In this document: positions 52,820 through 63,810 of the stretch, piece by piece
Numbering within the stretch: the stretch's first letter is position 1
Layout: each line of letters begins with the position of its first letter
Origin: Peromyscus leucopus
Lineage: Eukaryota > Chordata > Mammalia > Rodentia > Cricetidae
Length of the DNA stretch: 64,000 bases
Direction of reading: 5' to 3'
NCBI RefSeq assembly: GCF_004664715.2
Contig: NC_051086.1
Location: 69,247,486-69,311,485 of the forward strand
Notes under the pieces: generated by a model
What the model saw: only the letters and a program-made list of their open reading frames with translations
Database searches by the model: none
What the model was told of the DNA's origin: nothing
Made by a program: the position numbers and the translations under genes

Positions 52820-52990
52820 ATATACTTATTTTGTTCACGTGTGCCTGTGCACATATACAGACATGTGCGTGCCACTAGCGGTCAGGGGACAACTTGTAGG
52901 AGTTGGTTCTTTCCTTCACCATCTGGGTCCTAGGGAACAAACTCAGGTTGTCAGGCTTGGTGGCAGGTGCCTTTACCCGCTGAGTCCTTC
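52820..52990 (-). repeat. B3-family SINE
   Basis: Antisense: 'gcggtcaggggacaacttg', 'ggtcctagggaacaaactc', 'gcctttacccgctgagtcc'. Confidence 0.75.
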
Positions 52991-53239
52991 CCCTGGCCCT
53001 GTAAATTTCAGGGTATAAGCACTCCATTTCTCTCTGGTGATGAGAATGACAGAGAAGACACAAGACAGATCAGTGGAGTTGGTGTGGACTCTTCTTCCTA
53101 CTCTGCATTCTACTTTAATTAGTTGTTTTCTTTTCTCCATTCCAGGCAAGTGCACTAACACTGGTCACATCCGTGGCTATATTTATTTATTTCTAAAGTG
53201 TCATTTTATATTTCTACGTATTTCATCATTTTGTTTATT

Positions 53240-53442
53240 TGTCTTTAAGGACGGATAGGGTCTGTAGCCTAGGCTGGCCTCGATCTCTCTGTACAGTCCA
53301 GGCTGCCCTTGATCTCACTATGTAGCCCAGGTCAGCCTTGATCTCACAGTGTAGCCCAGGCTGGCCTTGCAGACATTTTCTTTCTTGAGCCCCCTGAGTC
53401 CTGAGATTGTGTGGGTGTGTGCCATCGTGCCCAGCATATCGT
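53240..53442 (-). repeat. B1 SINE with internal tandem expansion
   Basis: An antisense B1 in which the 'gtagcccaggctggccttgatctcac' segment is repeated about four times (about 53,262-53,372) before the usual end (cctgagattgtgtgggtgtg, gccatcgtgcccagc). Confidence 0.8.
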
Positions 53443-53459
53443 TCTTTCTTTTGTTCTTT

Positions 53460-53762
53460 TAGAGATTTATTTATTTATTTAATGTATCTGAGTGTTTTGC
53501 CTGCATGTATGTATGTGACACGTGTGTATGCCTTGTGCCTGCAGAGGCCAGAAGATGGCATCAGATCCCCTGGAAGTAGAGTCACATTATTACCATCTTC
53601 TCCCTCCTCCTCCTCTTCTTCCTCTTTTCTTTTGCTTTTTTGAGACAGGGTTATTCTGTGTAGCCCGGGCTGTCCAGGAATTCCTCTGTAGACCAGGCTG
53701 ACCTTGACAGAGATACCTACCAAGTGCTGGGATTAAAGGTGTGCACCACCATGTCTGGCTTT
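53460..53762 (-). repeat. B2/B3 fragment, TCC-rich tract and B1
   Basis: 53,460-53,585 is an antisense B2/B3 tail half (cagaggccagaagatggcatc, agatcccctgg). 53,600-53,635 is CCT/CTT-rich. 53,637-53,760 is antisense B1 (gagacagggttattctgtg, aagtgctgggattaaaggtg). Confidence 0.8.
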
Positions 53763-53929
53763 CATTCTGTCTCCTTGAATGGTGTGTATGGAAGGCATAC
53801 AATACATATAATGAAATATATATGTATATATAACGAAAATACTCACCACAGTAAAGCTAATTAGCATATTTATCACCTTCCATTGCCATTGCTTGTGTGT
53901 GTATGAAAACCCTTAAGATCTACCTTCTT

Positions 53930-54070
53930 TGGGGCTGGAGAGATGCACCCACATGGCAGCTCACAACTGTCTGTAACTCCAGTTCCAGTTCCTTCTTCTG
54001 GATGTGGCATGCACTGCACACATGCTGCACAGACATACATGCAGACAAAACACCCACACACATGTTAAAA
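53930..54070 (+). repeat. B2/B3 SINE, internally shortened
   Basis: Sense: 'ggggctggagagatg', then directly 'cacatggcagctcacaac' and 'ctgtaactccagttcc', with an A tail. The pol III box B region is deleted. Confidence 0.75.
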
Positions 54071-54076
54071 AAAAAA

Positions 54077-54280
54077 CTACCTTCGCCAGGCGGTGGTGGC
54101 ACACGCCTTTAATCCTAGCACTCGGGAGGCAGAGGCAGGTGGATCTTTGTGAGTTCGAGGCCAGCCTGGGCTACCAAGTGAGTTCCTGGACAGGCGCAAA
54201 GCTACACAGAGAAACCCTGTCTCGAAAAACCAAAAAAAAAAAAAAAAAACAAAAAAACAAAAACAAAAAAACCTACCTTC
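54077..54280 (+). repeat. B1 SINE with target duplication
   Basis: The B1 at 54,085-54,272 (gccaggcggtggtggcacac, aggcgcaaagctacacagag, long A-rich tail) is flanked by ctaccttc at 54,077-54,084 and 54,273-54,280. Confidence 0.93.
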
Positions 54281-54664
54281 TTCACAAATGTCAAGCATAC
54301 AATACAGTATTGTTTCCAAATCATGACACACACTACAGCTCCAGAATATATTCATCTGGCATAGCTAAATTTTGAACCACTTGACCAGAATCTCCCCATT
54401 TCCTCTCCTCTGGAGCCTGTTAACTGCTGTTCTCTGCTTCTGTAAGTCTGACTATTTCAGATTCCACTCATTAGGTGAGACGATACAGTTCATCTTTCTG
54501 TCTGGCTTATTTCACTTAGCATAATGCCCTTCAGGTCTATTCATGACGTTGTAACTGACACAATTTCTGTCTTTTTAAAGCTACTGTTTCGTTGTTGATG
54601 CATTCACATGTACCTGGTCACATCTAATTTACCCACCAGTCTGTTGAAGACCAGTGAACTCAGG

Positions 54665-55055
54665 GATGCAGGTGTTTTTGTCTGTTTGTGCTTCTACAAC
54701 AAAATACTTGAGACTGGGTGACAAAGAACAGGAAAAAAATTTTTTCACAGTTCCGGAGGCTGGTAGCCCAGGCTCAAGGTGCCTGCAGTCATCATGAGGC
54801 CTGTGACTGGTTTAAAGAACTGAAGGTGAAGGTGGAGATAAGCGAACACCAGCTCGTGTGATAGAAGAGCCAGAGAGGGCCAGCCCTTTGATAGGAGCCA
54901 TCTGCGAGGGCTGAACACCTATGATTTAATCCCTTCCCCTAAGTCTCCACTTCTTTTTCTTCTGCTTCAGCCACCGGAGGGCTGGGAAGTCAAGTGGGGA
55001 CCCCCACTGGAGACCCACTTCTTAGTACTACCACGGTGGTCTCACATGAAGAGGA
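54665..55055. repeat. interspersed repeat within the L1 relic, unnamed
   Basis: 'gtgcttctacaacaaaatac', 'ttgagactgggtgacaaag', 'cacagttccggaggctgg' match a familiar mammalian repeat whose name I cannot give with confidence. Confidence 0.5.
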
Positions 55056-55237
55056 TAGCCACAGAGTTCACTTTAAGGTCTGATTTCAATCCCTTTGGAT
55101 GAGAACTCAGAAGTGGATTACTGGATCTGAAGAGCATCCATACTATTTTGCATAATAGCTGAACCAATTCCCACATGGTATAAAGTTTCCCTTTCTCTGT
55201 ATTCTCACCAATACTTGATATATATTTTAAAAATATC

Positions 55238-55498
55238 ATAAACTGGATGTGGTGGTGCGTGCCTGTAATCCCAGCACTCAGAAGGCAGAGGCAGGTGGAT
55301 CTCTGAGTTCAAGGCCAGCCTGGTCTACAGAACTAGTTCTAGGATAGCCAGGGCTACACAGAGAAACTCTGGCTCAAAACAAAACAAAACCAACCAACCA
55401 AACGGAGAAGTTCAAGGTCATTCTTAGTTATAATAGTGAGTTCAAGGCTAGCCTGAACAGTGAGTCACTGTCTCAAAACAAACAAAAAATCCTGAGTA
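55238..55498 (+). repeat. B1 SINE plus B1-like fragment
   Basis: 55,238-55,400: 'ggatgtggtggtgcgtgcc' to 'gagaaactctggctc' and an AAAC tail. 55,404-55,498: a second partial copy (gttcaaggctagcctgaac, ctgtctcaaaacaaac). Confidence 0.85.
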
Positions 55499-55621
55499 AA
55501 TAAATAAAGCCATTCTTACAGGTGTGAGGTGATACCTCATTGTGACTTTGATTTGCATTTCTGATGATTATTCTTGCTAAGCAATGTAGTTGTTATCCAT
55601 TCATTTATCTCTCTTTTTTTT

Positions 55622-55885
55622 TTTTAAAGTCACAGTACCCGAGTGTGGAGGCCAGGGGACAACTCTCTGGGAGTTCTCTTGTTTTACCTTGTTTCTGAGG
55701 AAGGCACTCTCTTCTCATTTCCACCTCTGCCAGCTTGAGCTTATGGATGATTCGCCTCTCCTCTGGCTGGGGATGCAGATGTGAGCCACCTCATCTGGAC
55801 TTTTAGGTGGGTTCTGCTGATGAAAGCGAGCGAGCGAGGCCCAGAGCGAGGACCTTCACCCGCCGGGCTATCTCACTGGCCTTTG
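55622..55885 (-). repeat. B3-like SINE
   Basis: Antisense: 'gtggaggccaggggacaac', 'gcagatgtgagccacctcat', 'gggctatctcactggcc'. Confidence 0.6.
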
Positions 55886-56267
55886 TGTGTCTTCTTTGTA
55901 GAAATGTCTGTTAGTTCTTTTGGCTAAGTTAAAGCCATCTTTTTAAAAGTTTGCTATTGAGTTGTTTGATTTTATTATATGTATCTGTATATTTTGTATT
56001 AACTACTTATCCGATATGGTTTACAGATATTTTCTCTCGTTCTTCAGGCTGCCTTTTTAATTTTTGTTGTTTCATTTGTGGTGTAGAAGACTTTTAGCTT
56101 TGATAGAGTTCCACTTGTTTCTTTTCGTGTTGGTTGCCTCTGTATTTGGTGATGCCTCCAAAGAAATTGATGCCACTATTGACGATATCCCCCCGGTTAA
56201 CTTCTAGGTTATCTTTGGTCTCATATCTTCCACTTATGAATTTAATTATTTCAGTTAGTTTTCAAGG

Positions 56268-56455
56268 TTTTTTTTTTAATTTCGTGTATTGTGGGGGTAC
56301 ACACAGTATGGTGTGCGTGTGGAGGTCAGAGGGTAACTTCGGGGAGTCAGTCAGCTCCCTCCCTCTACCATGTGGGTCCCAGGATTGAACTCAGGTCACC
56401 AGTCTTGGTAGCAAGAGCTTTTACCTGTTAAGCCATCTCACCAGCCCCCCACCAG
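56268..56455 (-). repeat. B3-family SINE
   Basis: Antisense: 'gtggaggtcagagggtaac', 'atgtgggtcccaggattgaac', 'gccatctcaccagcccccc'. It ends in a short duplication (ccaccagccccc). Confidence 0.8.
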
Positions 56456-57599
56456 CCCCCCAAATTAGTTTTTATACGTGCTGGAGCGTAAGCATCCAGT
56501 TTCTTTTGTGTGGATGCCCAGTTTTCCTAGTAGCTTTATCTTAGCTTCTCTATTGGGTCCTGGGTTCATGACAAAACCCCTCTGGGGCTGGTGAGGACTC
56601 CAGGGGTCTGCAGGGGTCTGCTGCTGAGTCTCAGCCACTGCCCACGAGGGGAGGGCAACAGTGTTGTCACGACAGAGCTATAGCACTTTCCAGAAGTCCA
56701 GGGAAACAAAGAGTGCAAACCTCTCCGACGGTGGCTGATCCTAACGTTTGGTGCATGAGCATTTGATCCAGCGGTGTGGGAAGGAGATTAACTATGCCCA
56801 CCCCCCAGTCTGCTGTTCATGATGCTCCTAGCGCCCACTAATTGTCCCCTCCCCTAATCAGATACACAGCTCTCCTTGACCCACTCTCCAGTATTTTACA
56901 GGGTTGACTTCTTCCCTCCGCAGAACTGCATTCTCTCTCTGCCCATCTTAACGGATTCTTCTGGTCTCCTTTTCTTTTCCACATCTCCAAAGAGCTATTC
57001 TTGGTGTTCTTTTCCTCTTTCTCCGAATTCTCCCTTAGTGGCCCCTGCGTGACCAGTATAAACTCCTACCATGTACTTAAGTGTCTTAAACCAGGACCCA
57101 CAGCACCAACAGTTCTAACTTTAGTCTCGCGGTCACCGATATGAAACTTCTCTCTGCCCACACTCAAGTTTCTCTCCTCACTTAATGCCATCATGACCAG
57201 GTAGGGTTCTGTTGTCAAAGCTCTGCAGATGTCCTGGTTGACCTTAACAGGGAAGGATTTGTTGGAAGGATGAGGCTTCAGGCCTGGAAATGGAGAGCTG
57301 AGCAGGAGACTCAGGTACACAGTTTCTTTAGGACACACACAGAGAAGACCATGGTAGCAGAATGCTACTGACCATACAGTATCTGCCAAATCTAAAGTAA
57401 ACTGATGGGTTTAGCCAAAGGAGGATGGCTCAATTTCTGTCCTCCATTCTTTCTGTTCTGGTGAAGGAGATCAGAAATCTAGGAAGTGAACATGTGAGTC
57501 ACGTGTCTTGACTGGGGGCTGGACAGACTTCCTGCACTGATGGTCTCACCAAACTGTACTCCATGGGAACACTTTTCTCCCTTAAAACTATACTAGGTG

Positions 57600-58328
57600 T
57601 GTCAGTGACTTTTCTATTGCTGTGACAAAGCATCACGACCAAAGCCACTTATAAAAGAAAGCATTTAATTGGGCTTACATTTTTAGAAGTTCGTAGACTG
57701 ATGTCTGAGCAGCAGGAACAGATGAGAACTCACATCTGGCTTGGTTTGGAGGCAGAGAGGGAACACCAGGAATCACAGGAGTCTTTTGAAATCTCAATGC
57801 CCTGTGACACACCTCCTCCAACAAGGCCACACCTCCTAATCCTCCCCAAAGAGAAGGATTTCTTTTACCCACTGTGGACCAAGTATTCAAGCATGTGAGT
57901 CTAAGGGGGTATCCTAGTTAGGGTTACTATTTCTATGATGAAACACCATGACCAAAAGCAAGTTGGGGATGAAAGGGTTGATTTGGCTTACACTTCCACA
58001 CTGCTGTTCATCACTGAAGGAATTCAGGACAGGAACTCAAGCAAGGCAGAAACCTGGACACAGGAGCTGATACAGAGGCTATGGAGGGGTGCTGCTTTCT
58101 GGCTTGCTCCTCCTGCCTTGCTCAGCCTGCTTTCTTACAGAACTCAGCACCACCAGCCCAGGGATGGCACCACTCACAATGGGCTGGGCCCTTCCCCATG
58201 GATTTACTACTTAAGAAAATGCCCTACAGACTTGCCTGTAGTCTCCATAAGAGGCATTTTCTTCATTGAGGTTCCCTCCTCTCAGATGACTCTAGCTTGT
58301 GTTGAGTTGACCTAAAACTAGCCAGCAC
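57600..58328 (+). repeat. two adjacent copies of one rodent interspersed repeat
   Basis: 57,600-57,905 (ttctattgctgtgacaaagc) and 57,910-58,328 (gatgaaacaccatgaccaa, gcaggaactcaagcaagg relative, ctagcttgtgttgagttgac) start with homologous heads. Each ends near a junction, so the family has inserted or duplicated side by side. I cannot name the family. Confidence 0.6.
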
Positions 58329-58429
58329 AGGGGCCCATGCTCATTCAAATCACAGCAGAGGTTTGAACCTGAAGAAGGGGAATAGACCCTGAATGTGCAC
58401 AATCCATTACACTCCACTTCAAAAATCTT

Positions 58430-58592
58430 TCTGGCTGGGTAGTGATGGCACACACCTTTAATCCCAACACTCAGGAGGCAGAGGCAGATGGATCTCTGTG
58501 AGTTTGAGGCCAGCCTGGTCTACAGAGCGAGTTCCAGAACAGCCAGGACTATACAGAGAAACCCTATCTCAAAACACAAACAAACAAAAACC
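58430..58592 (+). repeat. B1 SINE
   Basis: 'ctggctgggtagtgatggc', 'tttaatcccaacactcagg', 'gagaaaccctatctc', AAAC tail. Confidence 0.93.
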
Positions 58593-59049
58593 TTTCTGAT
58601 AATTTCTCTCCTCTCACAACTTGAGAGCAGTTCCCATGCACACACATACCCACCTTACCAACAGAGGTCTTCTAAAGTACAAATCTAGTTTTCTCAAGGT
58701 TTTGCCTCTTCTTCCTGGCTCCCTCCTGCTCCTTCATCATGCCTCTCCTTGTCTTTGTGTCCCCTTATGTCCTTGTTGTTCTCTGTCTCAGGGGATCCGG
58801 TCACATGACCATCTCTCAAGAAACCTTCCTCAACCAGCCATGATGAGCCGGTTGGTTCATCCTTCTCCTGGACTCTCATCAGTATGGATTTGATTTTTGC
58901 CTTGAGCTGCAAAAGCTTATGAGTCTGTCTCCTCCTGAGACCCGGAACTGCCCTAACTGTACAGTCCGCCTGTTTTTCCTCAGCTTTGAGTGCTCACCAC
59001 TGTGAGAAGCTTGAAGTGTTTGGTGGCTCTCCAGTGAGCTATCCAGACA

Positions 59050-59125
59050 AGGAGACTGAAGCCCTAAGAGGTCAAGTCACACACTTAGGGACCAGCAACT
59101 TCTTAACGTGGAAATGAATTCTGAG
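59050..59125 (-). repeat. MIR fragment
   Basis: 'gacaaggagactgaagccc', 'taagaggtcaagtcacacac'. Confidence 0.45.
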
Positions 59126-59499
59126 TTAGGTAGTGTCAAACCAAGATTGTGTATGTAATAACCTGGGCAGCTGGTAGAGACTGGAGGTGAAGGGTGGTCA
59201 CCCACCACCTTCTTAGTGGGAAAATAAGGCTCAGCTGACTCCAGCTCCGATGGGAGGAGGAATTTCAGTTGAATAAGGGGAAGAACTTCTTGTTCCTGGC
59301 TCTGGTAGACAAAAGAATGCTTGGGGACTTGGCTTCTGGAGACTTTAAAACCCAACCGAGATGGTGTATATCAGCGAGACTTCCAAGTTCGATTAGAGGT
59401 AGGCAAATCTGGGGAGGCGCTGGCCTTTTGAGGTGGTCCACCAGAAGCAGAGGCACTGGCTGAGGACTCGGTTTCTAACCATGTTCCCATGGAGCTCCA

Positions 59500-59720
59500 C
59501 ACTGCTTGGGGGAGGAGGCTCAAGCCAGGGAACCCGGCTAATTAAGCCTATACCCACAAGCGAATGTGAGGCTAATAAGGCGGCCCCCGTTGCAGGGTCC
59601 CTCCACACCAACCAGCCGGGCCGCCTGTTTATTGCCCGTATGGAGATCATTAATGCCTCCTGACACTGGGGTCAGTCTCAGGGTCAATCCCAGAGCCTGT
59701 GCTGCAAGACAAGGGGAAAT
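59500..59720. promoter_or_regulatory. candidate conserved regulatory block upstream of TBX4
   Basis: A unique, SINE-free island in repeat-dense DNA with homeodomain words: gCTAATTAAg (59,538), gCTAATAAgg, gTTTATTGccc (posterior-HOX type) and tCATTAATgcc. It sits where TBX2-TBX4 intergenic enhancers are expected, and hindlimb and lung enhancers upstream of Tbx4 are known. Identity with any of them is not shown. Confidence 0.35.
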
Positions 59721-59984
59721 GAACTTCCCAGCACATGTGGTCCAGGCGTGACAGGGAGGGGGGTTTCCAGTCACCCCCACTCTAGGACAGATCGGCACCC
59801 CCCAGCCAGTGAGACCCCCATCCCCACCCCCAAAGCAATCCCTTTGCCCCGCACTGGTCTCAGAGTGGGGAGTCTAAGGACGGGAGAAATGGCGACCCTT
59901 GTCTGGCCGGGACAACCCCCACTGAGGTTGTCCCCACCAACAGACGGACACTAATCCCCTGGCGACGGGCTGGGGTGGCGTCTG

Positions 59985-60310
59985 GGAGCTGCAGCTGCAA
60001 CTCGACAGGGGCCAGACTACCAGCCGCAGGTGGCGGGAAGGCGCAGGCTTGGGGCCACGTGGTGGCGCCCTACTGGGCCCTGGCCCCGCCCTCTCTGCGG
60101 GTTTTCTCCGTGATTGGGTGTCTGGCCCGACCTGAAGGATCAGGGCTGTGATTGGTGAATCTCGGTCCCTTTGAACTGAAGGACAGACTCGGCAGCCACT
60201 GAGCGCACGCCTGCTGGTGGAGGTGGAGGGCGGCCGGCGGCCGCAAGCTCGCTCCCCTTCTCTTGGGTTTGAGCAAGAGAGGCGGCTTCCCTAGTCGGCC
60301 TTCTGAGGGC
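59985..60310. promoter_or_regulatory. candidate CpG-rich promoter
   Basis: GC-rich and CpG-containing. It holds a GC box (ggccCCGCCCtc at about 60,083) and two inverted CCAAT boxes (ATTGG at 60,113 and 60,151) 38 bases apart, followed by a gcggccggcggccgc stretch. It could drive a noncoding first exon of TBX4 or a lncRNA. No coding exon is visible nearby. Confidence 0.4.
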
Positions 60311-60871
60311 TGGGAAGAGCAAAAGTGAAAACAGGAACCCCCAGAGAGTCCTCTGGGCAGACACCTTCCTTAACCCAGGCTGTCTTCCGCGGTAATGATC
60401 AGAACTGGGATTCAGTCTCCCAGGCCAGGGAGAAGATGGGAAAACCTCCAACTATCTTGGAGGAAATCAATAGGATTATGAGGTTAATGCCAGAGCAGGC
60501 TGAGTGACAGTTACCAGATAAATGATCCCAGAAGGACATGGTTGAGGTTAAATGAAGCCCAATAAATAAAGGGACGTGTTCAAAGAAAGAACTTCAGAAA
60601 ATGCAAAGAGGCAGAGTCCAGCCTGGGCCTCTTGACTCTCTTGGAGAAGTCCTAGTTCCCAGCCTGCAACCCAGAATCTGTATCCTGGGCAGCGCCAGCA
60701 TTGACTTAGCTTCGAGGCATGGCATTCCTCGGACAGCTCCAACCCCCCACCCCACCCCACCCCCAGCTTCGGGATGGCATGAGCGAATGGAAACTCTTAC
60801 TCTGGAAGTCTAACCAGCTAACACAGCTCCAGCTCGCCGCCGCCAATTCCTTAAAGAAAAGACCGGCAGCA

Positions 60872-60895
60872 GCGAGGGGGCGGGGGGGGGGGGGC
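60872..60895. repeat. poly(G) tract
   Basis: A run of about 20 guanines interrupted by a single C. Confidence 0.85.
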
Positions 60896-61545
60896 TACAT
60901 GTTAGAAGGCATTTCCCAAACATTAGATGGAGGAAACTTACGGATCTTGGAGGCAAGGACCATTTTCTCTTAGGCCTCCAGTTCAACGACTCGACATCAT
61001 GCAATATGCTACAGAAAGGTGTCCACTGAACAATGAGCAAGAGCCCTTTTCGATTTCTTCCAAACCTTCCCATCAATGTTCACATCAAGCATCGTAAGGG
61101 TTCCCTTGTCTAGGAGGAGGCTCAGACAGGTTCTGTAGGTGAGTAGGTCTGCCGTCTTTGTGATAGCCGATCGCTTAGAGCAGGGACGGAAAGGTCAGAG
61201 CTCTGAGCCCTGTACAAACCTGAGTCCCTCCAGGTCAAGAGATGGATTTCCTCTGGGGCAGTGGGCCCGGGCCTAGGGATATATAGGGTGTGGCCACCAG
61301 CGGCCCAGGATGAAGGATTCAATCTTCCCTTGTTTGTTTAGTACAGTAAAAATTTGAATTTCTGGGTCAAGGCTGATGTCCCACCTAGAAAGGGCCCCCT
61401 CCACATCATCTTTCCACCTGAAAGCTTGCTGTAGAGCATGCGTGTGTTAAGCTCTCCTGTCAACAGGGCCTGGGAAGGAACAGCCTGTGCTCTTGAACAG
61501 CTGTCTTGCTTGGTGGCATCATCCACATATAGAACAAGACATTCA

Positions 61546-61685
61546 CTGGGCGGTGGTGGCGCACGCCTTTAATCTCAGCATTCAGCAGGCGGAGGCAGGT
61601 GGATCTCTGAGTTCAAGGCCAGCCTGGTCTAACCGAAGTGAGTTCTAGGATGACCCAGGCTATCTTAAAAAACCAAAACCAAAAA
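61546..61685 (+). repeat. B1 SINE
   Basis: 'ctgggcggtggtggcgcac', 'gcaggcggaggcaggtgg', shortened right end with 'ccaaaaccaaaaa' tail. Confidence 0.9.
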
Positions 61686-61729
61686 TAGAAGATGACACTC
61701 TTTGGATTGAGAAGGATGATGGGGTGGTT

Positions 61730-61880
61730 CTCTCTCCTTTATTTTACGTTTTATTGCTCATGTGGAGGTCAGAGGGTGACTTTGTGAACTTGACTCCTGT
61801 ATTTACATGGGATCGAACTTCATACCACTAGGTTTGGGGAGCAAGCACCTTTACCTGCTGAACCACCTTGCCAGCCCCAA
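61730..61880 (-). repeat. B3-family SINE
   Basis: Antisense: 'gtggaggtcagagggtgac', 'acctttacctgctgaacc', 'ccttgccagcccc'. Confidence 0.8.
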
Positions 61881-61977
61881 GAGATGGCTCTCTTTTTTGT
61901 CTGAAAGGAGAGGAAATTAAGTTTTTGGTCTCTGGGTAGATATATATATATATTTTAAATTAGAGAATTTAGCATAT

Positions 61978-62120
61978 TCAGGTGTGAGGCTTATACCTGT
62001 AATAATAGTGCTTGGGAAGCCAAGGTAGAAGATTGCTAAAGTGCTTGAGGATAGCCTGTGCTACATGGTGAGTTCTAGGCCAGCCTGGGTTATAAAGTGA
62101 GACCTTGCCTCAAACTCCAA
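61978..62120 (+). repeat. B1-type SINE, diverged
   Basis: 'tgtgaggcttatacctgta', 'ggccagcctgggttataaag', 'tgagaccttgcctcaaac'. Confidence 0.7.
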
Positions 62121-62169
62121 AAGGAAAAGGAAGAAAAGAAAGTTTAGTATCTACAAAGGCCTGAGTTTG

Positions 62170-62344
62170 ATCCCCAACACTCCCCCCCCCCCAGACAGGG
62201 TTTCTCTGTGTAGCTTTGGAGCCTGTCCTGGAACTCACTATGTAGCCCAGGCTGGCCTCGAACTCACAGAGATCCACCTGCCTCTGCCTCCCGAGTGCTG
62301 GGATTAAAGGCATGCACCACCACCACCAGGCAATCCCCAACACT
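62170..62344 (-). repeat. B1 SINE with C/G tail and 12-bp target duplication
   Basis: The antisense B1 at 62,182-62,332 is flanked by atccccaacact on both sides (62,170-62,181 and 62,333-62,344). Where the B1 A-tail should appear as poly-T, there is poly-C (cccccccc then agacagg). Confidence 0.92.
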
Positions 62345-62509
62345 TTCAACAAAACAAGACCTGTCTAGTTAAGTTAGTAGGTTAAGCTGTTGGTTCTTGA
62401 CTACTGTGACTCAACAGGCCTCTTCCCCTGAGGCCTTGGGCAAGTCCTACTTGTAATAATGACACTGGTGCCAGAGAGCTCCTGTGTATCAGGCGCTCTT
62501 ACCTTCTTT

Positions 62510-62605
62510 TCTTTTTAAGATATAAAGCCTCCCTCTGCTGTCCAGGTAGGCTCTGAACTCCAGGGTTCGAATGATTCTTCTGCCTCGGCCTCCTGAGTAA
62601 TCGGG
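62510..62605 (-). repeat. old B1-related SINE
   Basis: 'ctctgctgtccaggtaggc', 'gaactccagggttcgaatg', 'tcggcctcctgagtaatcg'. Confidence 0.5.
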
Positions 62606-62934
62606 ACTCCTGTCACTCTGACAGCAACCGTGGGAGGAAGAGGTACCTGAGACAAGATAGATGTAGACCCCCAAGGACATGCCCTCGTGATCATCTCAGC
62701 CTCCTCTGACTCGACTCACTGCTGGAAGTTTTCATCACTTCTCAGTGATTCCACCAAATTATGAATTCATCGGTGATCCATCCATTGATTAGGTCAGAGC
62801 CATCCTGCTCCAATCACCTCGTAATGATTGGCTTACCAGCTGGGGACACGTCTTCAGTGTGTGGGCCATTTAGGGGGACGCTTCCCATGCAAATTGTAAA
62901 AGTGAGCACAGGGCAGGATAGCTGAAAAGTATGT

Positions 62935-63085
62935 GCTAAAGAGAAAGGCTTATTGATTTCCAGTCCTGAGTTCACTTCCTGGCTGTCTGACCTTCACAAA
63001 TGATCTGACCTCAGTGTCTTTATCTGTAAAGTTGGGTAATGACAGTGCCCACCTAAGAGGACAGTGGGGGTGAACTGAGACACTG
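62935..63085 (+). repeat. MIR SINE
   Basis: Sense: 'gttcacttcctggctgtctg', 'accttcacaaatgatctgac', 'ctttatctgtaaagttggg'. Confidence 0.65.
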
Positions 63086-63314
63086 CATGCTGAGTTCCGC
63101 CTGCCTGCGTGCTGTAGGTGCCCAGGACACGGGAGCTGTTCGATCAGCCCTCCAAGCACCTGTGTCTGTGGGGTTAGCACGGCATCCCTCTGCTGCCCTG
63201 TGACACTGTTAGCATCAAATTCATGCCATGGGTGAGGAATGGCCTTGAAGCTGTTCTGGGTCCAGGTCTCTCTGGAAACAGCTTGTTGAGGGCATCAAAT
63301 CAGGCTGGTTTTCT

Positions 63315-63560
63315 TTGTTTTGAGACTGCATCTTACTCTGTGGCCCAGGCTGCCCTTGAACTCCTCAGCACAAGTGATCTGCCTGCCACAGTCTTCCCCA
63401 GCCTAAGGCTAAAGGCATGCCACCATGCCCAGCTCTAAATTCTGTTTTTTATTTACTATTTATTTATTTATTTATTGCATTGTTAGGAATTGAGCTCAGG
63501 GTCTTTTACTTATTGGGCAGACATTCTGTTATTGAGCTATACCCCTCAGCTCTACATTCA
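63315..63560 (-). repeat. B1 SINE and ID-like SINE
   Basis: 63,315-63,432 is antisense B1 (gagactgcatcttactctg, ggcatgccaccatgccc). 63,470-63,560 is an ID-like remnant (ggaattgagctcagggtc, ttattgagctatacccctc) after TTTA repeats. Confidence 0.7.
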
Positions 63561-63654
63561 GGTTTTACATTTCTGAGAGCAAGGGCTTTGGGGCTATTCA
63601 TGCTTTAAAACAATGGGAGGAAGGAAGGAAAAAAAGAAAAAAGAGTTATGTAGT

Positions 63655-63810
63655 TGGCTGGCCATGGCGGCTCACGCCTTTGATCCCAGTACTCAGGAGG
63701 CAGAGGCAGACAGATCTCTGTGAGTTGGAGGTCAGCCTGGTCTACACAATGAGTACTAGGACTGCCAGAGCTACATAGTGAGACCCTGTCTTGAAAAAAC
63801 AAACAAAAAT
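63655..63810 (+). repeat. B1 SINE
   Basis: 'gctggccatggcggctcac', 'ctttgatcccagtactcagg', 'agtgagaccctgtcttg', CAAA tail. Confidence 0.92.

Larger units (their letters stand above)
54290..56600. repeat. old L1 relic broken by later insertions
   Basis: L1 3'-end style sequence recurs at about 54,290-54,655 (cttatttcacttagcataatg), 55,060-55,230 (gaagtggattactggatctg), 55,515-55,600 (ttacaggtgtgaggtgatac), 55,890-56,250 (cacttgtttcttttcgtg) and 56,465-56,560 (atccagtttcttttgtg). The order is what one L1 copy would show if later elements had split it. Confidence 0.65.
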
